Source: Nitrospinales bacterium (GTDB taxonomy: Bacteria > Nitrospinota_A > UBA7883 > JACRGQ01). From it: a stretch of 64,000 nucleotides of DNA. The notes under the pieces are model-generated. The model searched no databases. It saw only the letters and a list, made by a program, of their open reading frames with translations, and was not told where the DNA came from. Each line of letters starts with the position of its first letter. Positions within the stretch are counted from its first letter, which is position 1. The position numbers and the translations under genes are program-made. This document shows, one piece after another, positions 1 through 9,544 of the stretch. The stretch spans positions 1 to 64,000 of the forward strand of contig JAHFEK010000004.1 in assembly GCA_023248495.1 (NCBI GenBank), read 5' to 3'.

Positions 1-1
1 G

Positions 2-112
2 GGAGTGTTCAGCGACAAAACCAGCATCGAACGGATACTATTCGCGGTGTTTACCTATGAAAACAAAAAACAGGGAACCATTACCCCTTTCCTCGTGACA
101 CAAAATTCTTGA
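2..112 (+). CDS. 3' end of an unidentified protein (partial)
   Basis: An open frame runs in from the left edge and stops with TGA at 110-112, giving 36 C-terminal residues ending in PFLVTQNS. The composition (charged, FAVFTYENKKQG) reads like real protein rather than random frame. The tail vaguely resembles the end of some transposases, but that is an impression only. The family cannot be named from this fragment. Confidence 0.35.
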   Translation, partial: GVFSDKTSIERILFAVFTYENKKQGTITPFLVTQNS

Positions 113-233
113 CGTTACCGGCAACGCGCCCCCGAATGACGGCTATTGGGGAAATATTCCCTGAATGGTATGATGTGTCTCAATACCTGCCATTTTTTCG
201 GGTGAGAATGAGGCGGGTTTTTCACGTTTCTTC

Positions 234-593
234 GTGAGGGAGAAGACCACCATCGTGAAGTGTGAAGTCAGGAAGGCCGGGAAAGTGACGCTGTTCAGCG
301 TACAAGGGGATGTTATCTTCAATCAAATGAGCGAAATACGCGAAATGGTTATGGGGGAAATAGTTCATTCATCCAACGGCAAATTCCTGCTTATCCTCGG
401 CGGGGTGGATCTTATCGATTCCTCCGGTGTCGGGTTCATCATCTCCGTGTATAAAACCGCTGTTTCGCGCAATGGAAAATTTGCCATCGTTTGCCCGAAG
501 AGCGATGTAACAACCGTGCTTCAAACGGTGGGTCTGGTTCCCCGCCTCTTCAACATATACGAAAACGAAGACGAGGCGATAAAGGCCTTCTAG
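234..593 (+). CDS. STAS-domain anti-sigma factor antagonist
   Basis: A single STAS domain of about 119 aa (SpoIIAA/RsbV type). The signature DSSG lies at residues 62-65 and carries the serine that a partner kinase would phosphorylate. Such proteins bind an HATPase-type anti-sigma kinase when dephosphorylated. A SpoIIE phosphatase plus HATPase protein follows 135 bp downstream on the same strand, so the two probably form one partner-switching module. The start is GTG at 234; a second GTG at 255 is possible and would trim seven residues. The target sigma factor or effector is not in the window. Confidence 0.85.
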   Translation: MREKTTIVKCEVRKAGKVTLFSVQGDVIFNQMSEIREMVMGEIVHSSNGKFLLILGGVDLIDSSGVGFIISVYKTAVSRNGKFAIVCPKSDVTTVLQTVGLVPRLFNIYENEDEAIKAF

Positions 594-728
594 CGGCCGA
601 AAAATTATTTATGCGTATCATGCAAAAGCGCCCAGCACCGGGGAATCCTTCATCCATGCCCATGAATAACCGTCGCGGCAGCTCGCCAAACCAACTTTTT
701 AGACCGAAATAACCGCACCACACCAACC

Positions 729-3089
729 ATGACACCCACACCCGCCAAATCATCCATTCTCGGCTACAAGCTCTGGTTCTCGCTGATACTTGGCGTGCCG
801 ATCGCAGCCCTGATCGCTTTTTCCTCAGTGCTTGTTTCCGAAAAAAGGAATGTGCTGGCGGAAATGGACGAACTCGACAATGCCTCCCATCTTATCAACC
901 GGTTAAGCGATCTGGTCCACGAACTGCAAAAAGAACGGGGATATACGAGCGGATTTATCGCATCCAAAGGGACGGCGTTCAAAGCCGAGTTGTTAATACA
1001 ACGGGCCGCCACGGACGGGCAGTATGCCGAGTTTTTGAGGAACTATTCAAGCGTAAAGCGGAGCGCCATGTTTACGGCCATTGTCGCCAATCTAGATCTG
1101 GGCATAACGGAATTGAACAGGATGAAGGGAATCCGTGAAAGAGTTGATTCCCTTCAACTCGGCTATTTCGAAGCCTTGGAGTATTACTCCAGATCGAACC
1201 TGCTGCTAATGGAAACCATTTCCTTTCTCCCCCCGTTGATCTCCGACAGGGAATTATCATCCTTTTACTTGGCCTATTTCCACTTGGAGCAGATTAAGGA
1301 GAAAGCGGGGCAGCAAAGGGCCAGCCTCACCTACGCCTTTGAAGCGGACAAATTCCTGCCCGGCCAATTTGAGCGGTTGTTGGGCAATGTTTCCGATGAA
1401 TCGTACTCCAACAAGCGGTTTTTTTCATTGGCGCCCCCGGACATCCAACAAGCCTACATAAATGTTTCCGCAGTGCCCGAAGTTGCCAAAGCGGACTGGA
1501 TGCGGAAAATCGCCATTGCAAAGGGCATAGGGGGAAATTTCGGCATCGACGCGGCGGAGTGGTACACCATGCAAACGGCAAAAATCGAAGCGATTGAGAA
1601 TGCGTGCAATCTCCTCGAAAAACGAACCGAGAAATTGGTGGACGACCGCCATGCCGAGGCGAAACGCAGCCTGACAATCTACCTGCTGGTCAATATTGCC
1701 GTTATCGCTTTTGCGCTCTCGATGGCCGTAATGCTCTTCCAGAACATAACAAAGCGGCGTGAAGCGGAAGAAAGCCTGACGCTCCATGCCAAGCGGATGG
1801 AGAACGCCCTGTACAGGGCCAAAGACGTGTTGAGCTTCATCGCCACATCCCCGGATATCATTCCGTTCTTTACCGTCTCGCCAGTCTACCGCACGATGCG
1901 GAGCATCGGGGGGGGCGATATCGTCAAATGGGTACGGTTCCGTTCCCAGTATGCCGGCCTGTACCTGCACGACGTGGCCGGGCACGACATCGAAGAAATA
2001 CTGCTGAATATCCTGGCAACGGCGCTGGTGGATATCTGCAAGACCAATCCGGAAAAAAAATCGGCCAGCACCCCATCGGTCTTCCTCAACTGTTTGAATA
2101 CGCATCTTACGGAGTACTGCGAAGGAAGACCCGACTATCTTACCGCCATCTACCTGCTGATGGATTTTGAGGAACGGGAAATCAAAATAGCGTCGGGCGG
2201 GCATCCGCGGCCTTGGCTGATAAATCCCGACGGCACGGTGCGGCAAGTCGAGGTGCCGGCCGGTTTCATCCTCGGGCAATTCAACATAAATCCCGTGACC
2301 GATGACCGGTATCAGGATATAGCCATTCGGCTGGAAACCGGGCAGACACTGCTTGTATGCAGCGATGGCCTCATGGAACAAAAGGATGCCGGAGAAACGA
2401 CCTTTGAGGCGAAATTCCTGGGGGAGATCGGGCCGAAGCTGGCGGGCCTGGATCCGCGGGCCGCGTATGAGGTTGTCAAGCGCGCGTTTGAAACGCATCT
2501 CAATGGCCGCATCCCCGAGGATGACGTGTCATTCGTTGTAGTCGGGTGCCGCCCCGCCGATAAATACGAAACCGTGCGGTTCATTCCGGGCCGGGAACTT
2601 TTATCGCTGATAATCAGCCACAAGAACGTACGGGACAAGGATTCGGGCACGCCCCAGAAACAGTATGCCGCGAAAAGCCTCTGCGGCCCGGCAGGCAAGC
2701 CGGCCCACGCGGTCATACACAAATTATCCGATTCGTACGAACCGATTATCGATAAATTGAAAACCGCCCGCTGGACGGATAAAAGAATCAACCAAATTGA
2801 GCTGGCCGTTTCGGAAATGATCATTAACGCAATCATGCACGGCAATATGTGCTGTGACCAATGCACGGTGGAATTGTCGTACTTGTTGCATGGCGATGAA
2901 CTGGAGATATGCGTTGCCGACGAGGGACCGGGATTCAACAGCAAAACGCTGCCCCAGTCGATAGAGGAAAACATGCTCATGGAAGGGGGCCGCGGCCACC
3001 ACATGATAAGCGCCATGGCGGACGGCCTATACTTCAACGACGCGGGAAACCGTTGCTGGGCGCTCTTTAGAAAAGACTCTTCCGCCTAA
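729..3089 (+). CDS. NIT-sensor SpoIIE-type phosphatase with anti-sigma kinase domain
   Basis: 786 aa. A transmembrane helix at about 13-36 is followed by an external nitrate/nitrite-sensing (NIT) type domain (LQKERGYTSG near 66-75). A second helix at about 317-340 is followed by a SpoIIE PP2C phosphatase domain. PP2C marks are GGGDIVKW, DVAGHDIEE, SGGHPRPW, CSDGLMEQ and DDVSF. The C-terminus (about 650-780) is a GHKL ATPase with N box SEMIINAIMHGN, DEGPGF and GGRGHH, as in RsbW. Phosphatase and kinase activities toward a STAS antagonist are therefore fused. The STAS gene at 234-593 is the natural partner. Its cytoplasmic half is closely related to the protein at 16442-18304, which has a PAS sensor instead. 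Ligand identity is inferred from the family, not shown. Confidence 0.85.
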   Translation: MTPTPAKSSILGYKLWFSLILGVPIAALIAFSSVLVSEKRNVLAEMDELDNASHLINRLSDLVHELQKERGYTSGFIASKGTAFKAELLIQRAATDGQYAEFLRNYSSVKRSAMFTAIVANLDLGITELNRMKGIRERVDSLQLGYFEALEYYSRSNLLLMETISFLPPLISDRELSSFYLAYFHLEQIKEKAGQQRASLTYAFEADKFLPGQFERLLGNVSDESYSNKRFFSLAPPDIQQAYINVSAVPEVAKADWMRKIAIAKGIGGNFGIDAAEWYTMQTAKIEAIENACNLLEKRTEKLVDDRHAEAKRSLTIYLLVNIAVIAFALSMAVMLFQNITKRREAEESLTLHAKRMENALYRAKDVLSFIATSPDIIPFFTVSPVYRTMRSIGGGDIVKWVRFRSQYAGLYLHDVAGHDIEEILLNILATALVDICKTNPEKKSASTPSVFLNCLNTHLTEYCEGRPDYLTAIYLLMDFEEREIKIASGGHPRPWLINPDGTVRQVEVPAGFILGQFNINPVTDDRYQDIAIRLETGQTLLVCSDGLMEQKDAGETTFEAKFLGEIGPKLAGLDPRAAYEVVKRAFETHLNGRIPEDDVSFVVVGCRPADKYETVRFIPGRELLSLIISHKNVRDKDSGTPQKQYAAKSLCGPAGKPAHAVIHKLSDSYEPIIDKLKTARWTDKRINQIELAVSEMIINAIMHGNMCCDQCTVELSYLLHGDELEICVADEGPGFNSKTLPQSIEENMLMEGGRGHHMISAMADGLYFNDAGNRCWALFRKDSSA

Positions 3090-3096
3090 TCCCGGG

Positions 3097-3378
3097 TTAC
3101 CGGTTCCAGAGTTCCTTGGCCAACATCAGCGCGCCGATCACCACGAATCCCCCCCCTGCGGCGATGTGCATCGCTTTCACCGGCAGGTGGCGCGAAAGGA
3201 GATCGCCCAAAACGACCGCGAGGGCGGAGGTGACGACAAGCGCCCCGGCGCTGCCGATGAACACCGACACTTTCGACGTGGTGCCCGCCGAAAAAGCTAG
3301 CGTGGCAAGCTGAGTCTTGTCCCCCAATTCGGCTAAAAAAACCAGCCAAAAGGTCGTGAGAACGATTTTGAAATCCAT
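3097..3378 (-). CDS. Half-size GDT1/TMEM165 (UPF0016) membrane protein
   Basis: 93 aa with about three hydrophobic segments and one copy of the family signature ELGDKTQLATLAF (residues 17-29). Full-length bacterial members have two such repeats in about 190-200 aa and transport Mn2+ or Ca2+. This is a single-repeat form, expected to work as a homo- or hetero-dimer. The start at 3378 is preceded by GAAAGGAA, a good ribosome site; the open frame extends further upstream but without a better start. It converges with the SpoIIE gene, leaving 7 bp between the stops. No second half-gene is adjacent. Confidence 0.75.
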   Translation of the reverse strand: MDFKIVLTTFWLVFLAELGDKTQLATLAFSAGTTSKVSVFIGSAGALVVTSALAVVLGDLLSRHLPVKAMHIAAGGGFVVIGALMLAKELWNR

Positions 3379-3460
3379 CGGATTAGTTCCTTTCTCTCTC
3401 TCCCTCTCCTCCCTGCGACAAAGGGAGAGCCAGGAGGATTTATTGCGAAATCCGCTCCGT

Positions 3461-3479
3461 CCCCTTTTTAAAAAAGGGG
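3461..3479. repeat. Perfect short palindrome CCCCTTTTT-A-AAAAAGGGG
   Basis: Nine-base arms around a single A, lying between the divergent GDT1-like and yicC genes. It could form a hairpin on either strand. It may be a small dispersed repeat or a bidirectional terminator. Function unknown. Confidence 0.4.
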
Positions 3480-3573
3480 GGGCAACGCGCGCGCCATTTG
3501 CGCTTACCAAACCGCTTGGTTTCAATATATACTTGGCTTAAGATAATTTATCAACAGCAATGGAGAGCATCGG

Positions 3574-4452
3574 ATGATTCGAAGCATGACCGGTTTCGCG
3601 CGCGCCGAAGCGGCCGAAGGAACGAAAAAGTGCACGGTGGAACTCCGCACGGTGAACCACCGCTTCCTCGAATTCAACATCCGCATGCCCGCCAAAGATT
3701 TTGAACTGGAGAAACGGATCAAGGACTCGTTCGCGGGTAAAATCACCCGCGGCTACGTGGATGCCACCGTGACAATGGGCAACGGCGCCGACGTGAAAAA
3801 GAAGCTGGTGCTGGACGAGGATATGGCCCTGCAGTTCCTCGCCGCCGCAAAGACACTGAAGGACAAACACGGCGTGGCGGGCCAGCCGGATATGGCCGCC
3901 ATCCTTTCGCTAAAAGACATTTTCAAGTGCGAAGAGGAAACCGTCGACGTGGATGGACGGTGGCGGCTGATCGCGGGGGCGCTGATGAAGGCCGTCGACG
4001 CGCTGGTGGCGATGCGCGAGGCCGAAGGCGCCGCCCTTCAAAAAGATCTGCTGGAAAAACTGGCACTGATAGAAACCAGCGCCGGCCGGGTAATGACGCT
4101 GCGCAAATCGCAGGAAGGGGACATCCTGACCAAGCTGAAAGCCAAAATTGAGGAACTTGTCCAGGGGGCCGAAGCCGACCCGCAGCGGATACTCATCGAG
4201 GCGGCCATCGTGGCCGAGCGCTCGGACATATCCGAAGAAGCAACCCGTCTGACCTGCCACATCGCCCAGATGCGCGAACTCGTCAAAGCCGGCGGCCCGG
4301 TGGGGCGCAAGGTGGAATTTATGCTTCAGGAACTCAATCGCGAGGCAAATACCATGAGCGCTAAAAGCACCATCATCGACATCAGCCGCGAAGTGGTGGA
4401 AATAAAAAGCAACATCGAAAAAATCCGCGAACAGGCGGCGAACATAGAGTAA
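3574..4452 (+). CDS. yicC: YicC-family endoribonuclease-like protein
   Basis: 292 aa, the usual length. It starts with the family signature MIRSMTGFARAE and ends with the DUF1732 region (EANTMSAKS, then ISREVVEIKSNIEKIREQAANIE). YicC proteins are stress/stationary-phase proteins, described as endoribonucleases in E. coli. The gene sits 7 bp upstream of gmk, an arrangement common in many bacteria and suggesting an operon. Confidence 0.92.
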   Translation: MIRSMTGFARAEAAEGTKKCTVELRTVNHRFLEFNIRMPAKDFELEKRIKDSFAGKITRGYVDATVTMGNGADVKKKLVLDEDMALQFLAAAKTLKDKHGVAGQPDMAAILSLKDIFKCEEETVDVDGRWRLIAGALMKAVDALVAMREAEGAALQKDLLEKLALIETSAGRVMTLRKSQEGDILTKLKAKIEELVQGAEADPQRILIEAAIVAERSDISEEATRLTCHIAQMRELVKAGGPVGRKVEFMLQELNREANTMSAKSTIIDISREVVEIKSNIEKIREQAANIE

Positions 4453-4459
4453 GGGATCC

Positions 4460-5095
4460 ATGGATAATAAGGGCGCGGTTCACGGACGGGGGATACTTTT
4501 CATCCTTTCCGCCCCTTCCGGCGCGGGAAAATCGACACTGGCAAAGTGGGCGGCGGAAAATATTCCCGGCGTGCGGCAGTCGCTGTCGTACACCACCCGC
4601 ATGAAGCGTCCTGATGAAGTCGACGGTCAACACTACCGGTTCACCAGCGCGGCGCGCTTTCGGGAAATGATCGCCGAAGACAAGTTCATAGAATGGGCCG
4701 AAGTGCATGGCAAATACTACGGCACCACATGGGATGCCGTGGACGAAGCGCAGGAGCGGCGGCAAGACCTGCTGCTGGTGATCGATGTACAAGGCGCCGT
4801 CAAACTGCGCGAACGGAAGCTGGACGGCGTCTTCATTTTCGTCATGCCCCCCAGCCTGGAAGAGTTGAAACGCCGTCTCCTTGACCGCGGCACCGAGACC
4901 GCCGAGACCGTGCAGGGAAGGCTTGACGCGGCGTGGGCGGAAATTTCCGAAAGCTCGCATTACGACTATCTGGTCATCAATGACACGCTGGAAGAAGCGC
5001 AGAAAGAACTGGAATATATCATCCACGCCGAACGGTGCCGTATGAAACGGCGGCGGCTGGAATTCGACGATTTCACGATGGGACAACCTCTATAA
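4460..5095 (+). CDS. gmk: Guanylate kinase
   Basis: 211 aa. It converts GMP to GDP with ATP. The P-loop SGAGKST lies near residues 20-26, and the GMP-binding segment LSYTTRMKRPDEVDGQHY is typical of the family. AAGGGATCC immediately before the ATG is a usable ribosome site. It follows yicC by 7 bp and is followed after about 70 bp by folD. Confidence 0.96.
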   Translation: MDNKGAVHGRGILFILSAPSGAGKSTLAKWAAENIPGVRQSLSYTTRMKRPDEVDGQHYRFTSAARFREMIAEDKFIEWAEVHGKYYGTTWDAVDEAQERRQDLLLVIDVQGAVKLRERKLDGVFIFVMPPSLEELKRRLLDRGTETAETVQGRLDAAWAEISESSHYDYLVINDTLEEAQKELEYIIHAERCRMKRRRLEFDDFTMGQPL

Positions 5096-5164
5096 CAACC
5101 AACCGGGGGATACCTGGCGCGAAGGGAACAATTCTTCCGGGCCGCCCCGTTCCAAGGAAAAAAA

Positions 5165-6022
5165 ATGAAAGCCAAACTGATAGACGGAAAAGCCATCGCC
5201 CAATCCATACGGGACGAAGTAAAGGCGGCGGTGGATAAAATGGTCGCGGCGGGGCGGCGGCCCCCTTCGCTTACCGTGGTGCTGGCGGGGAAAGACCCGG
5301 CATCGCAGGTATATGTTAACAGCAAAAAAAAAGCCTGTGCCGCGCTGGGATTCACCAGCGGTGAGCACCTGCTGGACGAAACCGTAAGCGAGGCCGCGCT
5401 GGTCGAACTCATCAACAAGCTGAACCACGACCCCGCCGTTGACGGCATACTGGTGCAGCTCCCGCTGCCGAAACATATCCGCGAACAGGTCATCCTGGAA
5501 AAAATCGACCCGGCGAAGGATGTGGACGGGTTTCACCCGGTGAACGTGGGAAGGCTGGTGGCGAACACCCCCGGCCTTCGTCCCTGCACCCCCGCCGGCT
5601 GCATCGAATTGCTCAAGCGGGCCGGGGTGGACCTCAACGGCGCGAAAGCGGTGGTTCTGGGCCGCAGCAATATCGTGGGAAAACCGGTGGCGGCACTGCT
5701 GCTGCATGAACACTGCACCGTCACCATCTGCCACAGCCGCACTAAACACCTGCGCGACATCGTGAAAAGCGCCGACGTCATCATCGCCGCCATCGGCAAG
5801 CCGAACTTCGTCACCGCCGACATGGTGAAACCGGGCGCGGCGGTTATCGACGTGGGCATCAACCGGCTGGCGAATAAAAAAATCGTGGGAGACGTCGACT
5901 TTGAAGGGGTCGGGAACGTGGCCGGTTTCATCACCCCGGTGCCGGGTGGAGTTGGCCCCATGACCATTGCCATGCTGATGTACAACACGTTGCAGGCGTG
6001 CCGAATGCGGATGGGGAATTAG
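5165..6022 (+). CDS. folD: Bifunctional methylenetetrahydrofolate dehydrogenase/cyclohydrolase
   Basis: 285 aa. Interconverts 5,10-methylene- and 10-formyl-tetrahydrofolate. The recognisable blocks are all present: VYVNSKKKAC near 50-59 with the catalytic Lys, VDGILVQLPLP, DVDGFHP, the Rossmann block GRSNIVGKPVA, and the C-terminal PVPGGVGPMT. GGAAAAAA precedes the ATG. It is probably co-transcribed with yicC-gmk and supplies one-carbon units used by MetH and PanB elsewhere in the window. Confidence 0.96.
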   Translation: MKAKLIDGKAIAQSIRDEVKAAVDKMVAAGRRPPSLTVVLAGKDPASQVYVNSKKKACAALGFTSGEHLLDETVSEAALVELINKLNHDPAVDGILVQLPLPKHIREQVILEKIDPAKDVDGFHPVNVGRLVANTPGLRPCTPAGCIELLKRAGVDLNGAKAVVLGRSNIVGKPVAALLLHEHCTVTICHSRTKHLRDIVKSADVIIAAIGKPNFVTADMVKPGAAVIDVGINRLANKKIVGDVDFEGVGNVAGFITPVPGGVGPMTIAMLMYNTLQACRMRMGN

Positions 6023-6091
6023 CCATTTTAAAATGTATTTTTGTGGAAAAGGCCGTATATAATTGGCGGAAAACTTGAGGGGATGGAACTC

Positions 6092-7714
6092 GTGAAAAAG
6101 CATCTGCTTGTTTTGTTTTTAGGAGCGATTCTAATCGGCTGTGGCGCTTCAGATCCGGTTCGCCCCGCGGCTCCCTCTTCCCCCTCGGGGCTATCGGCCA
6201 CCGCCGGGGACGGACAAGTAACCCTCACCTGGACCGCCGTTAGCGGCGCGCTATCCTATAACATCTACTACGGACCGGCCGGGGGCGTAACCACCGCCAA
6301 CACAAAAATAAACACCTCGGCATCATCCTATACGGTCACCGGCCTTACCAACAAAACGATTTATTATTTTGCGGTGGCGGCGGTAAATGAAGGCGGGGAG
6401 AGCTCGCTCTCCAGTGAAATATCCGCCGCGCCGCACCTCGCGGGGGCATCACGCCCAATCACCGGCGCCGCGACAAACATCGCGAATAGTTCCGCCACCG
6501 TTTCCGGCACCTTCACCAACCCCGCCGGAACCACCGCCGAAACGCGCTTTGAAATAGGAACGTCCTCCACGTATGGCACCAATTCCGCCAGCCAGTCTTA
6601 CGCCGATCCGGGAAACATAACTTCCTCCACTACCTTCACATTTCTCGCCGCAAACACCACCTATCACTACCGGTTCGGCATCAAGGCCGCGGATGGCACG
6701 TGGTGGTACGGCAGCGATCAAACATTCACCACCATCACGCTGGTGGCGAAAACAACTATAGCCACCGGCCTGATCTATCCCCAGCAGTTCGCGGTCGACG
6801 CCAATAACGTGTATTGGACGGAAGCGGTGGACGCCACGGGAGCCGCCAATACCGGCACTGTCAAGAAGGCGGCGATTGCGGGCGGCGCGGCCACCACGCT
6901 TGCCACCGGATTAAGCAATCCCTTTGGTATAGCGGTCAACGCCACCAATGTTTACTGGTCGGAACTGAACAGCATCGGCAGCGGTCTGGGATACGTAAAA
7001 ACCGTTCCCATCGGGGGTTCATGCGCCGGCGCCGCCTGCACCAAAGTCACCAATACCCAGTTTAACAACCCCCAGTACATCGCTCTGGATGCCACGAACA
7101 TTTACGTCACGGAGCTGGGCACTTTTGATACTGCTACCGGGATGCGGAAATCCGATGGCAAGGTTAATAAGATATCCCTCGTCACGGGCGCGGTCACGGC
7201 GCTTGCCACGGGGCTTAGCGGACCGCAAACCATCGCGATTGACGCCACGAATGTCTACTGGACGGAGATCGCCAATTCCGTCGCGGGCGCGGGTTATATC
7301 AAGCAGACGCCGATTATCCCCGGCACCACACAAACGCTCCTGTCGGGAGTGAGCAGTTCCCAGAATATCGCCATTGATTCCAGCAGCGTCTATTTCTGGT
7401 CGGCGTATGGCGCCCTTTCAAAGGTTGCCATCAACGGCGGAAACGCGGCGGAGGTGACGTCTGGAATGAACGGAACCCAGCCTCTGGCCGTTAATGCCTC
7501 CAGCATCTATTGGACGGAAAATGCCAATGGCGGCGCCGTGAAGAAGCTCGACAAGGCGACGGGGAACGTTTCAATCATAGCGGGATTAAACTGCGGATGG
7601 TGCGCCGCGATGGGCATCGCGCTGGATGCCACGAACGTTTACTGGATGGAAGGCGATGTCTTCGACGGCACCAAATGGACTGGTGTGGGCACCATCAAAA
7701 CGGTGACGAAGTAG
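6092..7714 (+). CDS. Lipoprotein with FN3 domain(s) and YWTD-like propeller repeats
   Basis: 540 aa from the GTG at 6092, chosen because GAGGGG lies 9 bp upstream; ATG at 6083 is the alternative. The N-terminus is a lipoprotein signal with lipobox LIGC. A fibronectin type III domain follows (SGLSATAGDGQVTLTWTAV...), then a second FN3-like stretch. After that come seven repeats built around D-A-T-N-V-Y-W-T-E, beginning near nt 6790, 6930, 7083, 7234, 7370, 7488 and 7617. That spacing (about 40-50 aa) and motif resemble YWTD/NHL beta-propeller blades. It is probably a surface binding protein; the ligand is unknown. A TATAAT at 6058-6063 could be its -10 element. Confidence 0.75.
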   Translation: MKKHLLVLFLGAILIGCGASDPVRPAAPSSPSGLSATAGDGQVTLTWTAVSGALSYNIYYGPAGGVTTANTKINTSASSYTVTGLTNKTIYYFAVAAVNEGGESSLSSEISAAPHLAGASRPITGAATNIANSSATVSGTFTNPAGTTAETRFEIGTSSTYGTNSASQSYADPGNITSSTTFTFLAANTTYHYRFGIKAADGTWWYGSDQTFTTITLVAKTTIATGLIYPQQFAVDANNVYWTEAVDATGAANTGTVKKAAIAGGAATTLATGLSNPFGIAVNATNVYWSELNSIGSGLGYVKTVPIGGSCAGAACTKVTNTQFNNPQYIALDATNIYVTELGTFDTATGMRKSDGKVNKISLVTGAVTALATGLSGPQTIAIDATNVYWTEIANSVAGAGYIKQTPIIPGTTQTLLSGVSSSQNIAIDSSSVYFWSAYGALSKVAINGGNAAEVTSGMNGTQPLAVNASSIYWTENANGGAVKKLDKATGNVSIIAGLNCGWCAAMGIALDATNVYWMEGDVFDGTKWTGVGTIKTVTK

Positions 7715-7726
7715 CGGCGGGTTCTG

Positions 7727-9232
7727 TCATTTCGATTTATTCATCGCCGTAAATCCGTCTTGGGCCTTGCGAACCTCCTCGCGCGCGGCCCGGGGATCGG
7801 ATATCGAAGCCTCGATTATTTTGAGCTGTTTTACCCCGGCTATCTCAATATGGGTGATGTCGAGCTTTCTTCTGGAAAACCGGTAATGGCAGTCCTCCGC
7901 CACGCATGAGACGGCAATTACGCCTTCCACGCCGGCGCGCAGGCTTTCTTCGATTGTCTTTACCCCAAGAATTCCGATGCAGGGAACCGTCATAACGGCG
8001 GCATTTTCGATCTCCCCCAAAATAGAGGCGTCCGCAGCCCTTTCGCACGCAAAAATAATTATCTTCCCCGCGCCGCCGTTTGGAAACATGGCCTTGATAT
8101 TCCGGCTGAAATATTCCTTGGTCCAAGAACCCACTGAAATCGCGGGAAACGGGCAGGCCGGCAGGCACAACCCGCACGAGGCGCAACGCTCCGGCAGTAT
8201 CTCAACCTCGTTTTCATACGGCCTTCCATCGGAGCGGGTCTTTATATTGATCGCCTCGAACGGGCAGGCCTTCTGGCATTGTTCGCAACCGGTGCAATGC
8301 GCCAGCGCCACTGACGCGGGGCCAGCCGTGGCGACGGCCGCCCGTGCGGGCGCGCCGGGAATTATCCACGGCGCGAGGGCGAGAAGAAAAAAACAACCGG
8401 AAAACAGGAGCAGCACAAGTGAAGGGCTTATTGAAAGCGCGTCCGCCAATGGAAATGGAAACAGGTAAAACCAGTTTATTTCAGGACTCGCGGCCAAGGC
8501 GGACAGATTGGCGGGAGGGCCGCTCACGGCCGGTTTCAGGACTGAAATCGCAAACAGGATGATTACGAGCCAAAACACAAGCTCCTTTGGCGCGTTTATA
8601 AGGGGCCTGGATATCCTCATGCAGTGCAGCCAAAGGAATATCATCAATCCGATTGGAAAAAAAATGTGCAAATAGGTGAGTACGAAAAAGACAAGCGAGT
8701 TCATCGCCCCGCCCTGGATGAAGTTGCGTGAAAACGGCTCAATCGCCAAGGGGAAAGCATCCAACCATCCGGCAAGCTGGACTAACGCCATCTTTGCGCT
8801 CTCGTCAAAGACCATCAGGTATCCCGTCACCCCCTCCACCCAGACGACCGGAATGATGAAAACCCCGGAGACCCACGCAAACCACCGGTATTTTCGGAAT
8901 CTGTCAGAAAACAATGTTTGCAGAGCGTGTACCGCCATCACGGCCATTAACCCGTTGGACGCGTAACGGTGAATGGAGCGGATTATCCCGCCGTAATATT
9001 TCTGATTGACCGTCAGGCGCTGGACGGAATTATAGGCGCCTCCGAGGGACACGTCATAAAAAATGAAAAGGTAAAGGCCGGAAATGAGAAGCGTCCAGGT
9101 AAAGAAGTACCCCAACGCGCCCAAGTTGTACATCGGATTGAGTCTTGACGAAAAAACCGCGTTTAGGCGTACCTGTAAATAAACCAGAATGGCGTTTCCC
9201 GCCTTTAACGGCGAGGGAATATGTGGATTCAA
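7727..9232 (-). CDS. Cytochrome b - ferredoxin - MvhD-like fusion protein (copy B)
   Basis: 501 aa from a TTG at 9232. The start was chosen because GGAG precedes it and because it aligns with the ATG of the paralogue at 11562. The N-terminal half is a cytochrome b/b6-like membrane domain with two H-x13-H heme pairs (SIHRYAS...VHAL and LHIFF...WLHC) and a WFYLFPFPLADA stretch where PEWY normally marks the quinol site. Two [4Fe-4S] motifs follow (CTGCEQCQKAC, CASCGLCLPAC). The end is an MvhD/hydrogenase-delta-like domain with CERA, VPCIGILG and SCVAEDCHYR. It presumably links quinol or heme b to Fe-S electron transfer. It is last in the minus-strand oxidase cluster. Partner and direction of electron flow are unknown. 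Confidence 0.75.
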   Translation of the reverse strand: MNPHIPSPLKAGNAILVYLQVRLNAVFSSRLNPMYNLGALGYFFTWTLLISGLYLFIFYDVSLGGAYNSVQRLTVNQKYYGGIIRSIHRYASNGLMAVMAVHALQTLFSDRFRKYRWFAWVSGVFIIPVVWVEGVTGYLMVFDESAKMALVQLAGWLDAFPLAIEPFSRNFIQGGAMNSLVFFVLTYLHIFFPIGLMIFLWLHCMRISRPLINAPKELVFWLVIILFAISVLKPAVSGPPANLSALAASPEINWFYLFPFPLADALSISPSLVLLLFSGCFFLLALAPWIIPGAPARAAVATAGPASVALAHCTGCEQCQKACPFEAINIKTRSDGRPYENEVEILPERCASCGLCLPACPFPAISVGSWTKEYFSRNIKAMFPNGGAGKIIIFACERAADASILGEIENAAVMTVPCIGILGVKTIEESLRAGVEGVIAVSCVAEDCHYRFSRRKLDITHIEIAGVKQLKIIEASISDPRAAREEVRKAQDGFTAMNKSK

Positions 9233-9363
9233 ACCCGCTCCTTGCCGCTCACGCTTGCGCCCCCGCGCGTTAATACCTTCGCGCATCATGTATATTTCGG
9301 CGGCGTGGCCCGACGCCTTAACGTGTGAAGGCGCGCTTGACCGGCATTCAATTAATAAGGAAC

Positions 9364-9495
9364 CTAAAAGGCGCCAGTACCCTTTATCAACATGAGCACC
9401 CTGATGATGATGAATAGCACCACGGAAACAACCAATATCCCCAATATCCACTTGTCCCGGGAATATTTCTTGCCAGCTTCCTCATTTTGAACCAT
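9364..9495 (-). CDS. Small single-span membrane protein
   Basis: 43 aa starting MVQNEEAGKKYSRDKW with one hydrophobic helix (ILGILVVSVVLFIIIRVLML) and a short tail. The start at 9495 is preceded by GGGAGC about 8 bp upstream. It lies between the 170-aa secreted protein and the second cytochrome b fusion, so it may be a small subunit of the same complex. No family recognised. Confidence 0.55.
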   Translation of the reverse strand: MVQNEEAGKKYSRDKWILGILVVSVVLFIIIRVLMLIKGTGAF

Positions 9496-9544
9496 CTCTT
9501 TTTGCTCCCTAAAAATCGGTTTTATATCCGCGTGGAAACCGGGC

